A stretch of 33,228 nt of DNA, taken from positions 1-33,228 of the forward strand of contig JAEKLZ010000200.1 of NCBI GenBank assembly GCA_019508225.1, written 5' to 3'. The number at the start of each line of letters is the position of its first letter. The stretch's first letter is position 1. Shown here in pieces: positions 7,795 through 16,829 of the stretch. The position numbers and the translations under genes are program-made. Origin of the DNA: Inquilinus limosus (GTDB taxonomy: Bacteria; Pseudomonadota; Alphaproteobacteria; DSM-16000; Inquilinaceae). A model generated the notes under the pieces. It saw nothing but the letters and a program-made list of their open reading frames with translations, ran no database searches and was not told where the DNA came from.

Positions 7795-7809
7795 TTTAGG
7801 AGAGTCGCG

Positions 7810-8043
7810 ATGAAGAGCGTCTCCGTCGTCGAGGCAAAATCCCGTTTCTCGAGCTTGCTGGCAGAAGTCGAGGCGGGTGAGGAGGTTGCCGTCACCCGGC
7901 ATGGAAAGGTCGTGGCCCGGCTGGTTCCGGATCGGCAGCGAGTGGCGGCCGACGCCTTTCGCGATCTCTGGGCCGATCATGATATCGACCTGCAGGCCCC
8001 GGACGATATGCCGGCCGAAGATGTGGCTTCGCTGGACGCCTAG
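7810..8043 (+). CDS. Type II antitoxin, Phd/YefM (VapB-like) family
   Basis: 77 residues. The N-terminal MKSVSVVEAKSRFSSLLAEV followed by GEEVAVTRHGKVVARLVP is the Phd/YefM antitoxin DNA-binding and dimerisation fold. The acidic C-terminal tail (DLWADHDIDLQAPDD...) is the usual toxin-binding segment. Excellent ribosome-binding site and promoter immediately upstream. The PIN toxin gene begins 3 nt after the stop. The antitoxin would neutralise the PIN RNase and autorepress at the upstream palindrome (inference from family). Confidence 0.88.
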   Translation: MKSVSVVEAKSRFSSLLAEVEAGEEVAVTRHGKVVARLVPDRQRVAADAFRDLWADHDIDLQAPDDMPAEDVASLDA

Positions 8044-8046
8044 AAC

Positions 8047-8466
8047 TTGAGCGCAACCTATCTGCTCGACACCAATATCCTGATTGCCGGGCTGAGGGGG
8101 CATGTGCAGGTGCGGCAGCGGCTGGAAGCCCTCCCGTTCAACACCATCCGCCTGTCAGCCATTGTCCTGGGGGAGTTGGAATTCGGGGCGGAGAAAAGTG
8201 CGCATGGAGAGCGGAACCGTGCCCGCCTCCTGGCTCTCGTTCAAAGACTGCCACTGGTTGGCATCGACCATGACACGACACGCTGCTACGCCCGGATTCG
8301 GGCATTGCTGGAGCGGCAGGGAACACCGATCGGGGCGAATGACACGTGGATCGCTGCCCAGGCGCTTGCCCTCAATGCCGTCCTGGTGACCGACAATGAA
8401 CGCGAATTCAGCCGGGTCCCGGGGCTGACGCTCGAAAACTGGCTGGCCGCGCCGCCAGGAATTTGA
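8047..8466 (+). CDS. vapC: PIN-domain toxin, VapC-like RNase
   Basis: 139 residues beginning at a TTG codon 3 nt after the antitoxin stop; no better start exists before the first catalytic residue. The four PIN acidic residues are visible: Asp8 (YLLDTNI), Glu43 (LGELEFG), Asp99 (GANDTWIAA) and Asp116 (VTDNEREF). Complete length for VapC. Such toxins cleave tRNA or rRNA; the actual target is unknown. Weak start codon with no clear Shine-Dalgarno sequence implies translational coupling to the antitoxin, giving less toxin than antitoxin. Confidence 0.9.
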   Translation: MSATYLLDTNILIAGLRGHVQVRQRLEALPFNTIRLSAIVLGELEFGAEKSAHGERNRARLLALVQRLPLVGIDHDTTRCYARIRALLERQGTPIGANDTWIAAQALALNAVLVTDNEREFSRVPGLTLENWLAAPPGI

Positions 8467-8489
8467 CGCGCCATTGCCGACGCATCGGC

Positions 8490-8519
8490 GTGGTGGCGCT
8501 GCGCGGCGTGATGGGCTGA
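8490..8519 (+). repeat. Direct repeat copy 2 (azlD 3'-end-like)
   Basis: Twenty-nine of thirty nucleotides match 7696-7725. In the azlD frame it reads VVALRGVMG-stop. It lies 23 nt after the vapC-1 stop and has no azlD-like coding sequence before it, so it is an orphan copy of the gene end. Confidence 0.8.
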
Positions 8520-8535
8520 AATCCGAAATGTCGCG

Positions 8536-8979
8536 CTATTCCTCGGGAGCGTTGGTGTTCGCCGGGCCGAGCCATGGGTCGACGATGTCGACCCCCAGGT
8601 CACGGAAGTCCTTGGTGTTGCGTGTGGCCAGGGTGGCGCCGTGCACCATCGCGGTTGCCGCCATCAGGGAATCCAGCGGGGCGAGCGTCCGGCCCCCGGC
8701 TGCTGCGAAGGCGCGAAGACGTCCGGCCTCCTCCGTCACACCCATATCGACAACCAGGGTTCGATCCTCGAATCGCTTCTTCGTCGCGTCGATGAAGGCG
8801 AGCAGCTTTGTTTTTCGGGTCGCGTCACTGACCCGCTCCAGGCCGTAGGCCAGCTCATGGAACAGGATCGTGCTCATCCAGAGATCCGCCTCGCGTTCCA
8901 GGAACGCCACGACCCGGGCTGATGGAGAAGGCCTCGCCAGCTCCGACACGACATTGGTGTCGAGGATGTATCTGGTCAC
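8536..8979 (-). CDS. vapC: PIN-domain toxin, VapC/FitB-like RNase (second module)
   Basis: 147 residues from a GTG at 8979 that overlaps the antitoxin TGA by 4 nt; a TTG at 8985 would add two residues. PIN acidic residues are Asp7 (YILDTNVVSE), Glu42 (FHELAYG), Asp103 (PLDSLMAATA) and Asp124 in the TRNTKDF motif. The LDTNVVSELARP start and TRNTKDFRDLGV end are typical of the FitB-like VapC subgroup. It is only distantly similar to the vapC at 8047-8466, so the two are not recent duplicates. Convergent to the first module with a 69-nt gap. The RNA target is unknown. Confidence 0.9.
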   Translation of the reverse strand: MTRYILDTNVVSELARPSPSARVVAFLEREADLWMSTILFHELAYGLERVSDATRKTKLLAFIDATKKRFEDRTLVVDMGVTEEAGRLRAFAAAGGRTLAPLDSLMAATAMVHGATLATRNTKDFRDLGVDIVDPWLGPANTNAPEE

Positions 8980-9233
8980 CGCCAAGGCTCATCCGCATCG
9001 AATGGATCGGCCCGAGACTCGTCGCGGGGCGGCAATTCGATCTCGATCCCGGTGGGCGCATGCTCGACCAGCCAGCGACCGAGATGCTGGTCCTGCGCCT
9101 GCGTTAGCGCCTTGAACGCCTTGGCTGAGATTACAACGCAAGGATCCTGTGTTCCGATCACCTGCGGTTCGCCGGCTTTGGCGCGCCGCAGGATCTCGGA
9201 CAATTGGGCCTTGGCATCCTGGACAGTCCACAT
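8976..9233 (-). CDS. Type II antitoxin, Phd/YefM family (second module)
   Basis: 85 residues starting MWTVQDAKAQLSEILRRAKAG, the standard Phd/YefM N-terminus, with PQVIGTQDPCVVISAKAF following. The frame also has an ATG at 9245, but GGAGG sits 5 nt upstream of the ATG at 9233, so the latter is the likely start. The acidic C-terminal end (PRDESRADPFDADEPW) would bind the toxin. It overlaps the toxin start by 4 nt (GTGA). Confidence 0.88.
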   Translation of the reverse strand: MWTVQDAKAQLSEILRRAKAGEPQVIGTQDPCVVISAKAFKALTQAQDQHLGRWLVEHAPTGIEIELPPRDESRADPFDADEPWR

Positions 9234-9259
9234 GGCGACCTCCATCGCGATATGGACCA

Positions 9260-9272
9260 GTCTAGACTAGAC
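9260..9272. promoter_or_regulatory. Palindromic operator candidate of vapBC-2
   Basis: GTCTAGACTAGAC is an interrupted palindrome (GTCTAG, A, CTAGAC) 27 nt upstream of the antitoxin start; the 10-nt core AGTCTAGACT (9259-9268) is itself a perfect palindrome. CTAG is rare in GC-rich proteobacteria, which makes two overlapping copies here notable. Probable autoregulatory site. Confidence 0.55.
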
Positions 9273-9301
9273 CGATTTTTCGATCCAGTGGGAAGATCCC
9301 G

Positions 9302-11245
<1,944 letters not shown>

Positions 11246-11485
11246 GGGGGCTCCCCGATCGATCTTTTCTCGCCGCGCCGGCCGGGTGGGCGCGCCCCGG
11301 CCGGACGATCCGGCATTCATAGCAAGATGACCCCGCCCCTGGCCACGGCTTGATCGCGCCCCGCCCGAGTCCGGCCGCGCGGCGCATTGCTGCTGCGACG
11401 ACGCGCGGCCTCGCCTTCTTTAGGCCGCTTTGGCATGCAGGGTAGAGGTTCCTCCCCATCCATCGCGGTATCCAACCGGCCGGCC

Positions 11486-13993
11486 ATGACCTTTCGCGCG
11501 CTGTTCCCCCGCCTGCTGCTGCTGTTCGCCCTCATCTGCGCCGCCTTGCCGGCCGCGGCCCAGACCAACCCGGATTTCGACAAGCAGAATGCGGGGTGGC
11601 AGGACACGATCCGGCAGCTCTACGTCAAGTTGTCGGCGCGGAACCTGTCGGATGACGACTACAACGCCCTGCGCAGCCAGTTGGCCGCGGTGGTCGATCA
11701 GACCCAGGCCGCGTCGGATGCCGCGAACGACGTCCTCGGCAAGATCAAGCAGGTCAGCGACGCGCTGGGCCCGCCGCCCGCCGAAGGCGCGCCGCCGGAG
11801 ACGGCCGATGTGGCGAAGCAGCGGCAGCAGCTGGCGGATGCCATCGCCAAGTTCAACGGGCAGGTGCGGCAGGCCGACGCGATCAAGACCCAGGCCCAGC
11901 TGCTGCAGCAGACGGCCGACGCCGCGCGCGTCGACCAGTTCCGGCGCGACCTGCTGACGGTGGCGCCGGCGGTCTTCGACCCGAAGACCTGGGCGCCGAT
12001 CCCCGACCAGGCCGGCTATCTGACCACACGGCTGCTGCTGCCCTTCCAGGACCAGCCAGGTCCCGGCTGGGACGGGGTGGGCGAGATGGCGCGCCGCATC
12101 CTGTTCGCGGCCGTCGTCCTCGGCATCGGCTGGCTGGCGCGGCGCTGGCTGCTGCGGCGGTTCGGCCGGCGCCCGTCCGAGACCGTGCCGTCGCTGCGGC
12201 GCCGGGTGGCCGCGGCGCTGGTGCACACCGTCGCCCATGGCGTGCTGCCGGCCATGGTGACGGTGGCGGTGGCGGTGATCTGCGCCGGCTGGCTCGGCGA
12301 CCGGCCCGCCAGCTATGTCGCCCTGATCGCCCTCGGGGTCCTGGCCTGGGGCATCGTCGCCTATTTCGTCGCCTCGGCCGCGATCTCGGCCGCGCTGACG
12401 CCGGACGACCCGCCCTGGCGCCTGATCGACCTGACCGATGCCTCGGCCCGCACCCTCTGCCGCAGGCTGCGGGCGGCGGCGGTGGTCTGGGCCGTCGCCG
12501 GGGTGACGCTGGCCATCGCCGACGGCCGCATCCTGATGCAGAACGAGCTGCGGTCCCTGCTGGTGGCCGCGGCGCTGGCGGCGGGCACTCTGGCGCTGCT
12601 GTCCCTGCTGCCGGGATCGCTCTGGGGCTATCGCGCCGATCTCGAATCGCTGCCGGAGGGCGAGCCGGCCGACGACCAGCGAGTCGCCGCCAGGCCGTCC
12701 GGGCGCTGGCCGCGCGCGCGCCTGCTGGCCGCGCTCCTGACCGTCATCGTGCTGATCGCCGGGGCGATCGGCTACCAGAAGCTGGCGCTCTACGTCACCT
12801 ATCTGCTGGCGGCCACGATCGGCATCGGCGCCGCCGCCCTGATCCTGCGCAGCATGGTGCAGGAGGCCATCGGCCGGTTCCTGACCCAGCCGGTCGGGCG
12901 GATGGCCAGGATGCGCCATTCGCTGTTCCCGAACGATCGCGGCCTGTGGGTGTTCGAGACCGGCACCGGCCTGTGCACCGACATCGTCCTCGGCCTGGCG
13001 GCGCTGCTGGCGCTGGCGCCGGTGCTCGGGCTCAGCGGCGCCGATCTCTCCGCGATCGGCACGGCGGTGCTGGAGGGGGCGACGATCGGCGGCGTCCGCA
13101 TCGCCCCGCTCAACATCCTGGGCGCCATCGTCGCCTTCACCGTCGGCATCATCGCCACCCGCTTCCTGCAGCGCCGGCTCGACGCCCATTTCATCGAGAA
13201 GCTGCAGATCGACCGCGGCCTGAAGAACTCGATCCGCACCGGCATCGGCTATCTTGGCGGGCTGGTGGTCGTCATCTTCGCCATCGGCCTGCTGGGGCTC
13301 GACCTGTCGAACCTGGCGCTGATCGCCTCCGCGCTGTCGGTCGGCATCGGCTTCGGCCTGCAGAACATCGTCCAGAACTTCGTCGCCGGCCTGATCCTGC
13401 TGGTCGAGCGGCCGGTGAAGGTCGGCGACTGGGTGGTGGTGGGCGGGGCCGAGGGCACGGTCCGGCGCATCAGCGTCCGCGCCACCGAGATCCAGACCTT
13501 CCAGCGGGCCTCGGTGATCGTGCCGAACGGCAACCTGATCTCGTCCCAGGTCGTCAACTGGACCCACAAGGACAAGAACGGCCGGGTCGACATCCCGGTG
13601 TCGATCGCCGCCTCGGCCGATGCCGAGAAGGCGCGCGAGATGCTGCTGGCGATCGCCAAGGAGGACAAGCGCGTCAGCGCCTTCCCGGCGCCGGTGGTGG
13701 CGTTCAAGGCGTTCAGCACCGCGACTCTGGACCTCGAGCTGCGCTGCCACATCTCCGATGTCGACAACTTCGCCGGCGTCGGCACCGATCTGCGCTTCAC
13801 CATCTGGAAGGCGTTCCGCGAAGCCGGCCTCGCCTTCCAGCCGGCCGCGGCCGACATCTCGCTGCCCCAGGCGGTGCAGGTGCTGGCGACCGCGGTGCGC
13901 GAGCGCGACGGCATCCGCACTGGCTCGGCGAATGACGGCGCCACGGGGGAGGGCCAGGACAAGGAGGCGCGGGAGCCGTCGCATGCTGCATGA
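11486..13993 (+). CDS. DUF3772-containing mechanosensitive ion channel (MscS family)
   Basis: 835 residues from ATG 11486; the frame is open to 11387, but this start gives a clean signal peptide (MTFRALFPRLLLLFALICAA, then LPAAAQ). A soluble helical periplasmic domain (about 30-180, rich in Gln/Ala/Asp) matches DUF3772. About ten transmembrane segments follow. The C-terminal third is the MscS core: the pore helix LSVGIGFGLQNIVQNFVAGLILLVERPVKVGDWV region, the beta domain with VRRISVRATEIQTFQRASVIVPN, and NLISSQVVNWT. It should release solutes at hypo-osmotic shock. The DUF3772 form is a large MscK/YbdG-like variant. The stop overlaps the start of the downstream methyltransferase by 11 nt. Confidence 0.93.
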   Translation: MTFRALFPRLLLLFALICAALPAAAQTNPDFDKQNAGWQDTIRQLYVKLSARNLSDDDYNALRSQLAAVVDQTQAASDAANDVLGKIKQVSDALGPPPAEGAPPETADVAKQRQQLADAIAKFNGQVRQADAIKTQAQLLQQTADAARVDQFRRDLLTVAPAVFDPKTWAPIPDQAGYLTTRLLLPFQDQPGPGWDGVGEMARRILFAAVVLGIGWLARRWLLRRFGRRPSETVPSLRRRVAAALVHTVAHGVLPAMVTVAVAVICAGWLGDRPASYVALIALGVLAWGIVAYFVASAAISAALTPDDPPWRLIDLTDASARTLCRRLRAAAVVWAVAGVTLAIADGRILMQNELRSLLVAAALAAGTLALLSLLPGSLWGYRADLESLPEGEPADDQRVAARPSGRWPRARLLAALLTVIVLIAGAIGYQKLALYVTYLLAATIGIGAAALILRSMVQEAIGRFLTQPVGRMARMRHSLFPNDRGLWVFETGTGLCTDIVLGLAALLALAPVLGLSGADLSAIGTAVLEGATIGGVRIAPLNILGAIVAFTVGIIATRFLQRRLDAHFIEKLQIDRGLKNSIRTGIGYLGGLVVVIFAIGLLGLDLSNLALIASALSVGIGFGLQNIVQNFVAGLILLVERPVKVGDWVVVGGAEGTVRRISVRATEIQTFQRASVIVPNGNLISSQVVNWTHKDKNGRVDIPVSIAASADAEKAREMLLAIAKEDKRVSAFPAPVVAFKAFSTATLDLELRCHISDVDNFAGVGTDLRFTIWKAFREAGLAFQPAAADISLPQAVQVLATAVRERDGIRTGSANDGATGEGQDKEAREPSHAA

Positions 13994-14756
13994 CCTCGGC
14001 CGCGTCGTCGGCGCCATCGCCCGCGACCGGCTGGACGAGGCGGCCGTGTACCGGCGCGAGCGGCTCTATGCCCGGCCGCGGGCGCCGGCCGGGCCGCCGG
14101 GCGTGCTGGAATGCCCGATCTGCGGCTTGCGGGCGCGCCGCTTCCTGCGCTTCGGCCTGGAGGGCCGGCGCAACGCCATGTGCCCGGGCTGCGGCAGCGT
14201 CGAGCGGCACCGCTTCCTCTGGCTCTATCTGACCGCCCGCACCGACCTCCTGACCGGCCGGCACCGGGTGCTGCACGCGGCGCCCGAGCCATGGCTGGAG
14301 GCGCGGCTGCGCGGCCTGCCCAATCTGCGCTACCGCTCGGTCGACCGCTTCAGCCCTTTCGCCGACATCCAGGCCGACCTGACGGCACTGCCCTTCGCCG
14401 ACGGTGCCTTCGACGTGGTCATCGCCAACCATGTGCTGGAGCACATCCCCGACGACGGGGCGGCGATCGCCGAGCTGGCGCGGGTGCTGCGCCCCGGCGG
14501 CCGCGCCGTCCTGATGGTGCCCTTCGATCCGAAGGGGCCGACCCAGGAGGGGGCCGGCATCGCCGACCCCGGCGAGCGGATGCGCCGCTTCGGCCATCCC
14601 TACCACTACCGCATCAACGGCCGCGACTTCCCGGACCGGCTGGCCGCCGCCGGGCTGGCGCCGATCGCGGTCGACAGCCAGGCCCTGCTGCGGTCGCATC
14701 TGCGCCGCCGCTTCCGGGTGAACCGCAACCACCTGTTCGACTGCCACCGGCGGTGA
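13983..14756 (+). CDS. Zinc-ribbon class I methyltransferase
   Basis: 257 residues starting MLHDLGRVVGAIARDRLDEA inside the end of the channel gene. An N-terminal cysteine cluster LECPICG...MCPGCGSVERH (about 38-75, CxxC plus CxxC) looks like a zinc ribbon. A Rossmann-type methyltransferase domain follows with VLHAAPEPWLE (in place of the usual glycine-rich motif I), YRSVDRFSPFADIQADL, FADGAFDVVIANHVLEHIPDD and LRPGGRAVLMVPF. The HVLEHIPDD motif is diagnostic. The glycine-poor motif I is unusual, as in the SAM methyltransferases of some polysaccharide loci. Substrate unknown; coupling to an osmotic channel gene is unexplained. Confidence 0.85.
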   Translation: MLHDLGRVVGAIARDRLDEAAVYRRERLYARPRAPAGPPGVLECPICGLRARRFLRFGLEGRRNAMCPGCGSVERHRFLWLYLTARTDLLTGRHRVLHAAPEPWLEARLRGLPNLRYRSVDRFSPFADIQADLTALPFADGAFDVVIANHVLEHIPDDGAAIAELARVLRPGGRAVLMVPFDPKGPTQEGAGIADPGERMRRFGHPYHYRINGRDFPDRLAAAGLAPIAVDSQALLRSHLRRRFRVNRNHLFDCHRR

Positions 14757-14933
14757 ATGCTGGGATTGTCGCGGTGGTTTGATACCATTATCACAGTATT
14801 TGATTAAACATGGATCTTTTGAGGTGCGTGAAATCTTTAATCGAATAGAGAGTTCGCGAAAGCTTCGGCCCGGATTCATGGATTTCGGGTTGATCGTCCG
14901 CTGAAGTCTCCGTATTGATGCGAAAGGGGGCGG
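14757..14933. other. AT-richer intergenic region upstream of OmpA-like gene
   Basis: This 177-nt stretch, particularly 14775-14860, is markedly AT-richer than its surroundings, as expected for a promoter region. A weak sigma-70-like pair is TTGATA (14779-14784) and GATTAA (14802-14807), 17 nt apart. An AGGGGG purine run (14925-14930) precedes the ATG at 14934, which opens the interrupted reading frame described for the OmpA-like gene. No RNA gene seen. Confidence 0.4.
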
Positions 14934-14990
14934 ATGAAACCCTGCATCACTATGCCGGGAGCGGGCGCCCTGGTTTGAACTCTGACCAGG

Positions 14991-15989
14991 ATGGCGGCAG
15001 ATGAAGATTCTGACGGTGTGTGCGTGAACATCCGGCAGGATCAGCGGTGGAATTTCAACGATCCGCGCACCGACGGCCATGCCGATGTCTCTTTCGACAC
15101 GGCGCCCGCCGGCAATCTCTATGCCGGCTATGATTTCGGAGCGATCCGGGCGGATATCGAAGGCAGCATCCGCCAGAACGACATCGGCGATGTCGGGGTC
15201 AACTGGGATGCCTTCCGGTTCCGCGGGCTCCCCGTTCCCGGGGGCAATGACGTCAAGGTCAACGTCAAGGGCCATGAGCGCACCATCGGCCTGATGGCCA
15301 ATGTCTATTACGATTTCGAATTCGGCTCGCCCTTCGTGCCCTATATCGGCGGCGGCCTCGGCGTCGGCTTCAACAACTGGAAGGTGAAGATCCCGGACGC
15401 CGACATCAACTTCGATTATGATTCGCCGCTCTTCGCCTATCAGGGCATCGCCGGCGTGTCCTACTACATCACGCCGAATCTGGCCGCGAATGTGGAGTAT
15501 CGCTATTTCGGCGAGTCCGATGCCACGTTCACCACGGGCAGCACCAGGATCAAGCTCGATGCCCCGGCGAATCACACCGTCCTGGCCGGCATCAAATACG
15601 TCTTCGATTTCGGTGCCCCGGCGGCCGAGCCGGCGCCGGATACGGCGGTCGACACCGGCCAGCGCAGCTATCTGGTGTTCTTCGACTTCGACAGCTCGCG
15701 CCTGACGCCGGAGGCGCGGTCGATCGTCGCCTCCGCCGCCACCGACGCGCTGCGCGGCCAGTCGACCCGCATCGACGTCACAGGCCACACTGACCGCTCG
15801 GGCACTGACGCCTACAACCAGGCGCTGTCGGTGCGCCGGGGCGAGGCGGTGCGCCGCGAGCTGGTCGCGGACGGCGTCGCCGACAACCTGATCATCATCC
15901 GCGGCGTCGGCGAATCCGACCCGCTGGTCCCGACCGCCGACGGCGTGCGCGAGCCGCAGAACCGCCGGGTCGAGATCGTCATGAACTGA
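14991..15989 (+). CDS. OmpA-like outer-membrane protein, apparently lacking its signal peptide
   Basis: 332 residues if read from ATG 14991. Residues 1-215 form an eight-strand-type beta-barrel (GNLYAGYDFG, GLMANVYYDFEFG, PFVPYIGGGLGVGF, LAANVEYRYFG, HTVLAGIKYVFDFG). The C-terminal OmpA domain (about 225-332) has FFDFDSSRLTPEA, TGHTDRSGTDAYNQALSVRR with the peptidoglycan-contact Asp and Arg, and RRVEIVMN. A barrel protein needs a signal peptide, yet none precedes. In the same frame an ATG at 14934 with a purine-rich ribosome-binding site begins a peptide resembling a signal sequence, but a TGA at 14976-14978 stops it after 14 residues. The gene may be inactivated at its 5' end, or read from an altered start. 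Confidence 0.75.
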   Translation: MAADEDSDGVCVNIRQDQRWNFNDPRTDGHADVSFDTAPAGNLYAGYDFGAIRADIEGSIRQNDIGDVGVNWDAFRFRGLPVPGGNDVKVNVKGHERTIGLMANVYYDFEFGSPFVPYIGGGLGVGFNNWKVKIPDADINFDYDSPLFAYQGIAGVSYYITPNLAANVEYRYFGESDATFTTGSTRIKLDAPANHTVLAGIKYVFDFGAPAAEPAPDTAVDTGQRSYLVFFDFDSSRLTPEARSIVASAATDALRGQSTRIDVTGHTDRSGTDAYNQALSVRRGEAVRRELVADGVADNLIIIRGVGESDPLVPTADGVREPQNRRVEIVMN

Positions 15990-16019
15990 GGCGGAAAGGC
16001 GTGGGGCGGGCGATCCGGC

Positions 16020-16820
16020 CTACGCCGCCGCGACCAGCAGCCAGCCGCCCCAGGCGATGAGGCCGACACCGGCGGCGTGGCTGAGCCAACGGCCGCCGGG
16101 AATCGTCTTCTCCAGCAGGACGAACAGCGCGATGCCGCCGACCCAGGCGAGGTTCATCACGCCGCCGACGAACAGCAGCAGCATCAGCGCCCAGCAGCAG
16201 CCCAGGCAGAACAGGCCGTGGCGCAAGCCGAGACCGAACGGCCCGGACCGGCGGTGCCGGGTCAGGAACTCGACAGGCGACCGGCAGCGGACCAGGCAGC
16301 CCTGCTTCAGCGGAGTGAGCTGGTACAGGCCTGCGATCACCAGGACACCGCCGGCCAGAACCGTGCCGGCGGTCGCCATCGCCGGGGACAGCAGGGCCAG
16401 GGCATCGAGCTGCCCCTGCAGGGCGGCGGCCAGGACGCTGAAGCCGGCCCAGACCGCGAGATAGCCCAGCGCGAACAGCAGGGTCGCGTCGTGCGGGGCC
16501 GCCTGGCGGCGATGGCGCTGCAAAGCGGCATAGGTCAGCACCATCGGTGCCGCTCCCGGCAGCATCATCGCCACCATCATCACCGACCACATCGCCGCCA
16601 TCAGGGCGAAGGTGCCGCCGGTCCATGGCGTGGGCATCGCCGGCTCCATCGCCATGCCGGGCATTTCCATGCCGGGCATGTCCATGGCTGGCATAGTCGT
16701 GCCGATACCGAGGCCGATATAGCCCCAGGCCGCGATGCAGACGCAGGCGAGGGCGACCAGCGTCACCAGCCGGTCGCGGCGAAGCACCGCCTCGATCGCG
16801 GAAGGAGCGCCGGATTCCAT
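16020..16820 (-). CDS. DUF2182 family integral membrane protein, Met-rich
   Basis: 266 residues with about six to seven hydrophobic segments. After the first segment comes a periplasmic Met-rich loop (eight Met between residues 43 and 62 in M-P-x-M and G-M-x-M spacing), followed by a Met-rich membrane segment (MAAMWSVMMVAMMLPGAAPM, 74-93). DUF2182 (COG5486) proteins are described as predicted metal-binding membrane proteins; the TYAALQRHRR and GCLVRCRSPVEF motifs fit. It starts 9 nt after the stop of the DUF1326 gene and is certainly in the same operon. Met-rich clusters often bind Cu(I), so a role in copper or similar soft-metal handling is plausible but unproven. Confidence 0.9.
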   Translation of the reverse strand: MESGAPSAIEAVLRRDRLVTLVALACVCIAAWGYIGLGIGTTMPAMDMPGMEMPGMAMEPAMPTPWTGGTFALMAAMWSVMMVAMMLPGAAPMVLTYAALQRHRRQAAPHDATLLFALGYLAVWAGFSVLAAALQGQLDALALLSPAMATAGTVLAGGVLVIAGLYQLTPLKQGCLVRCRSPVEFLTRHRRSGPFGLGLRHGLFCLGCCWALMLLLFVGGVMNLAWVGGIALFVLLEKTIPGGRWLSHAAGVGLIAWGGWLLVAAA

Positions 16821-16829
16821 CGCCGCCGG

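Noticed and set aside
11420-14017. Long minus-strand open frame opposite the mechanosensitive channel gene
   Set aside because: Arg/Gln/Asp/Gly-rich low-complexity product complementary to an obvious MscS gene; a shadow.
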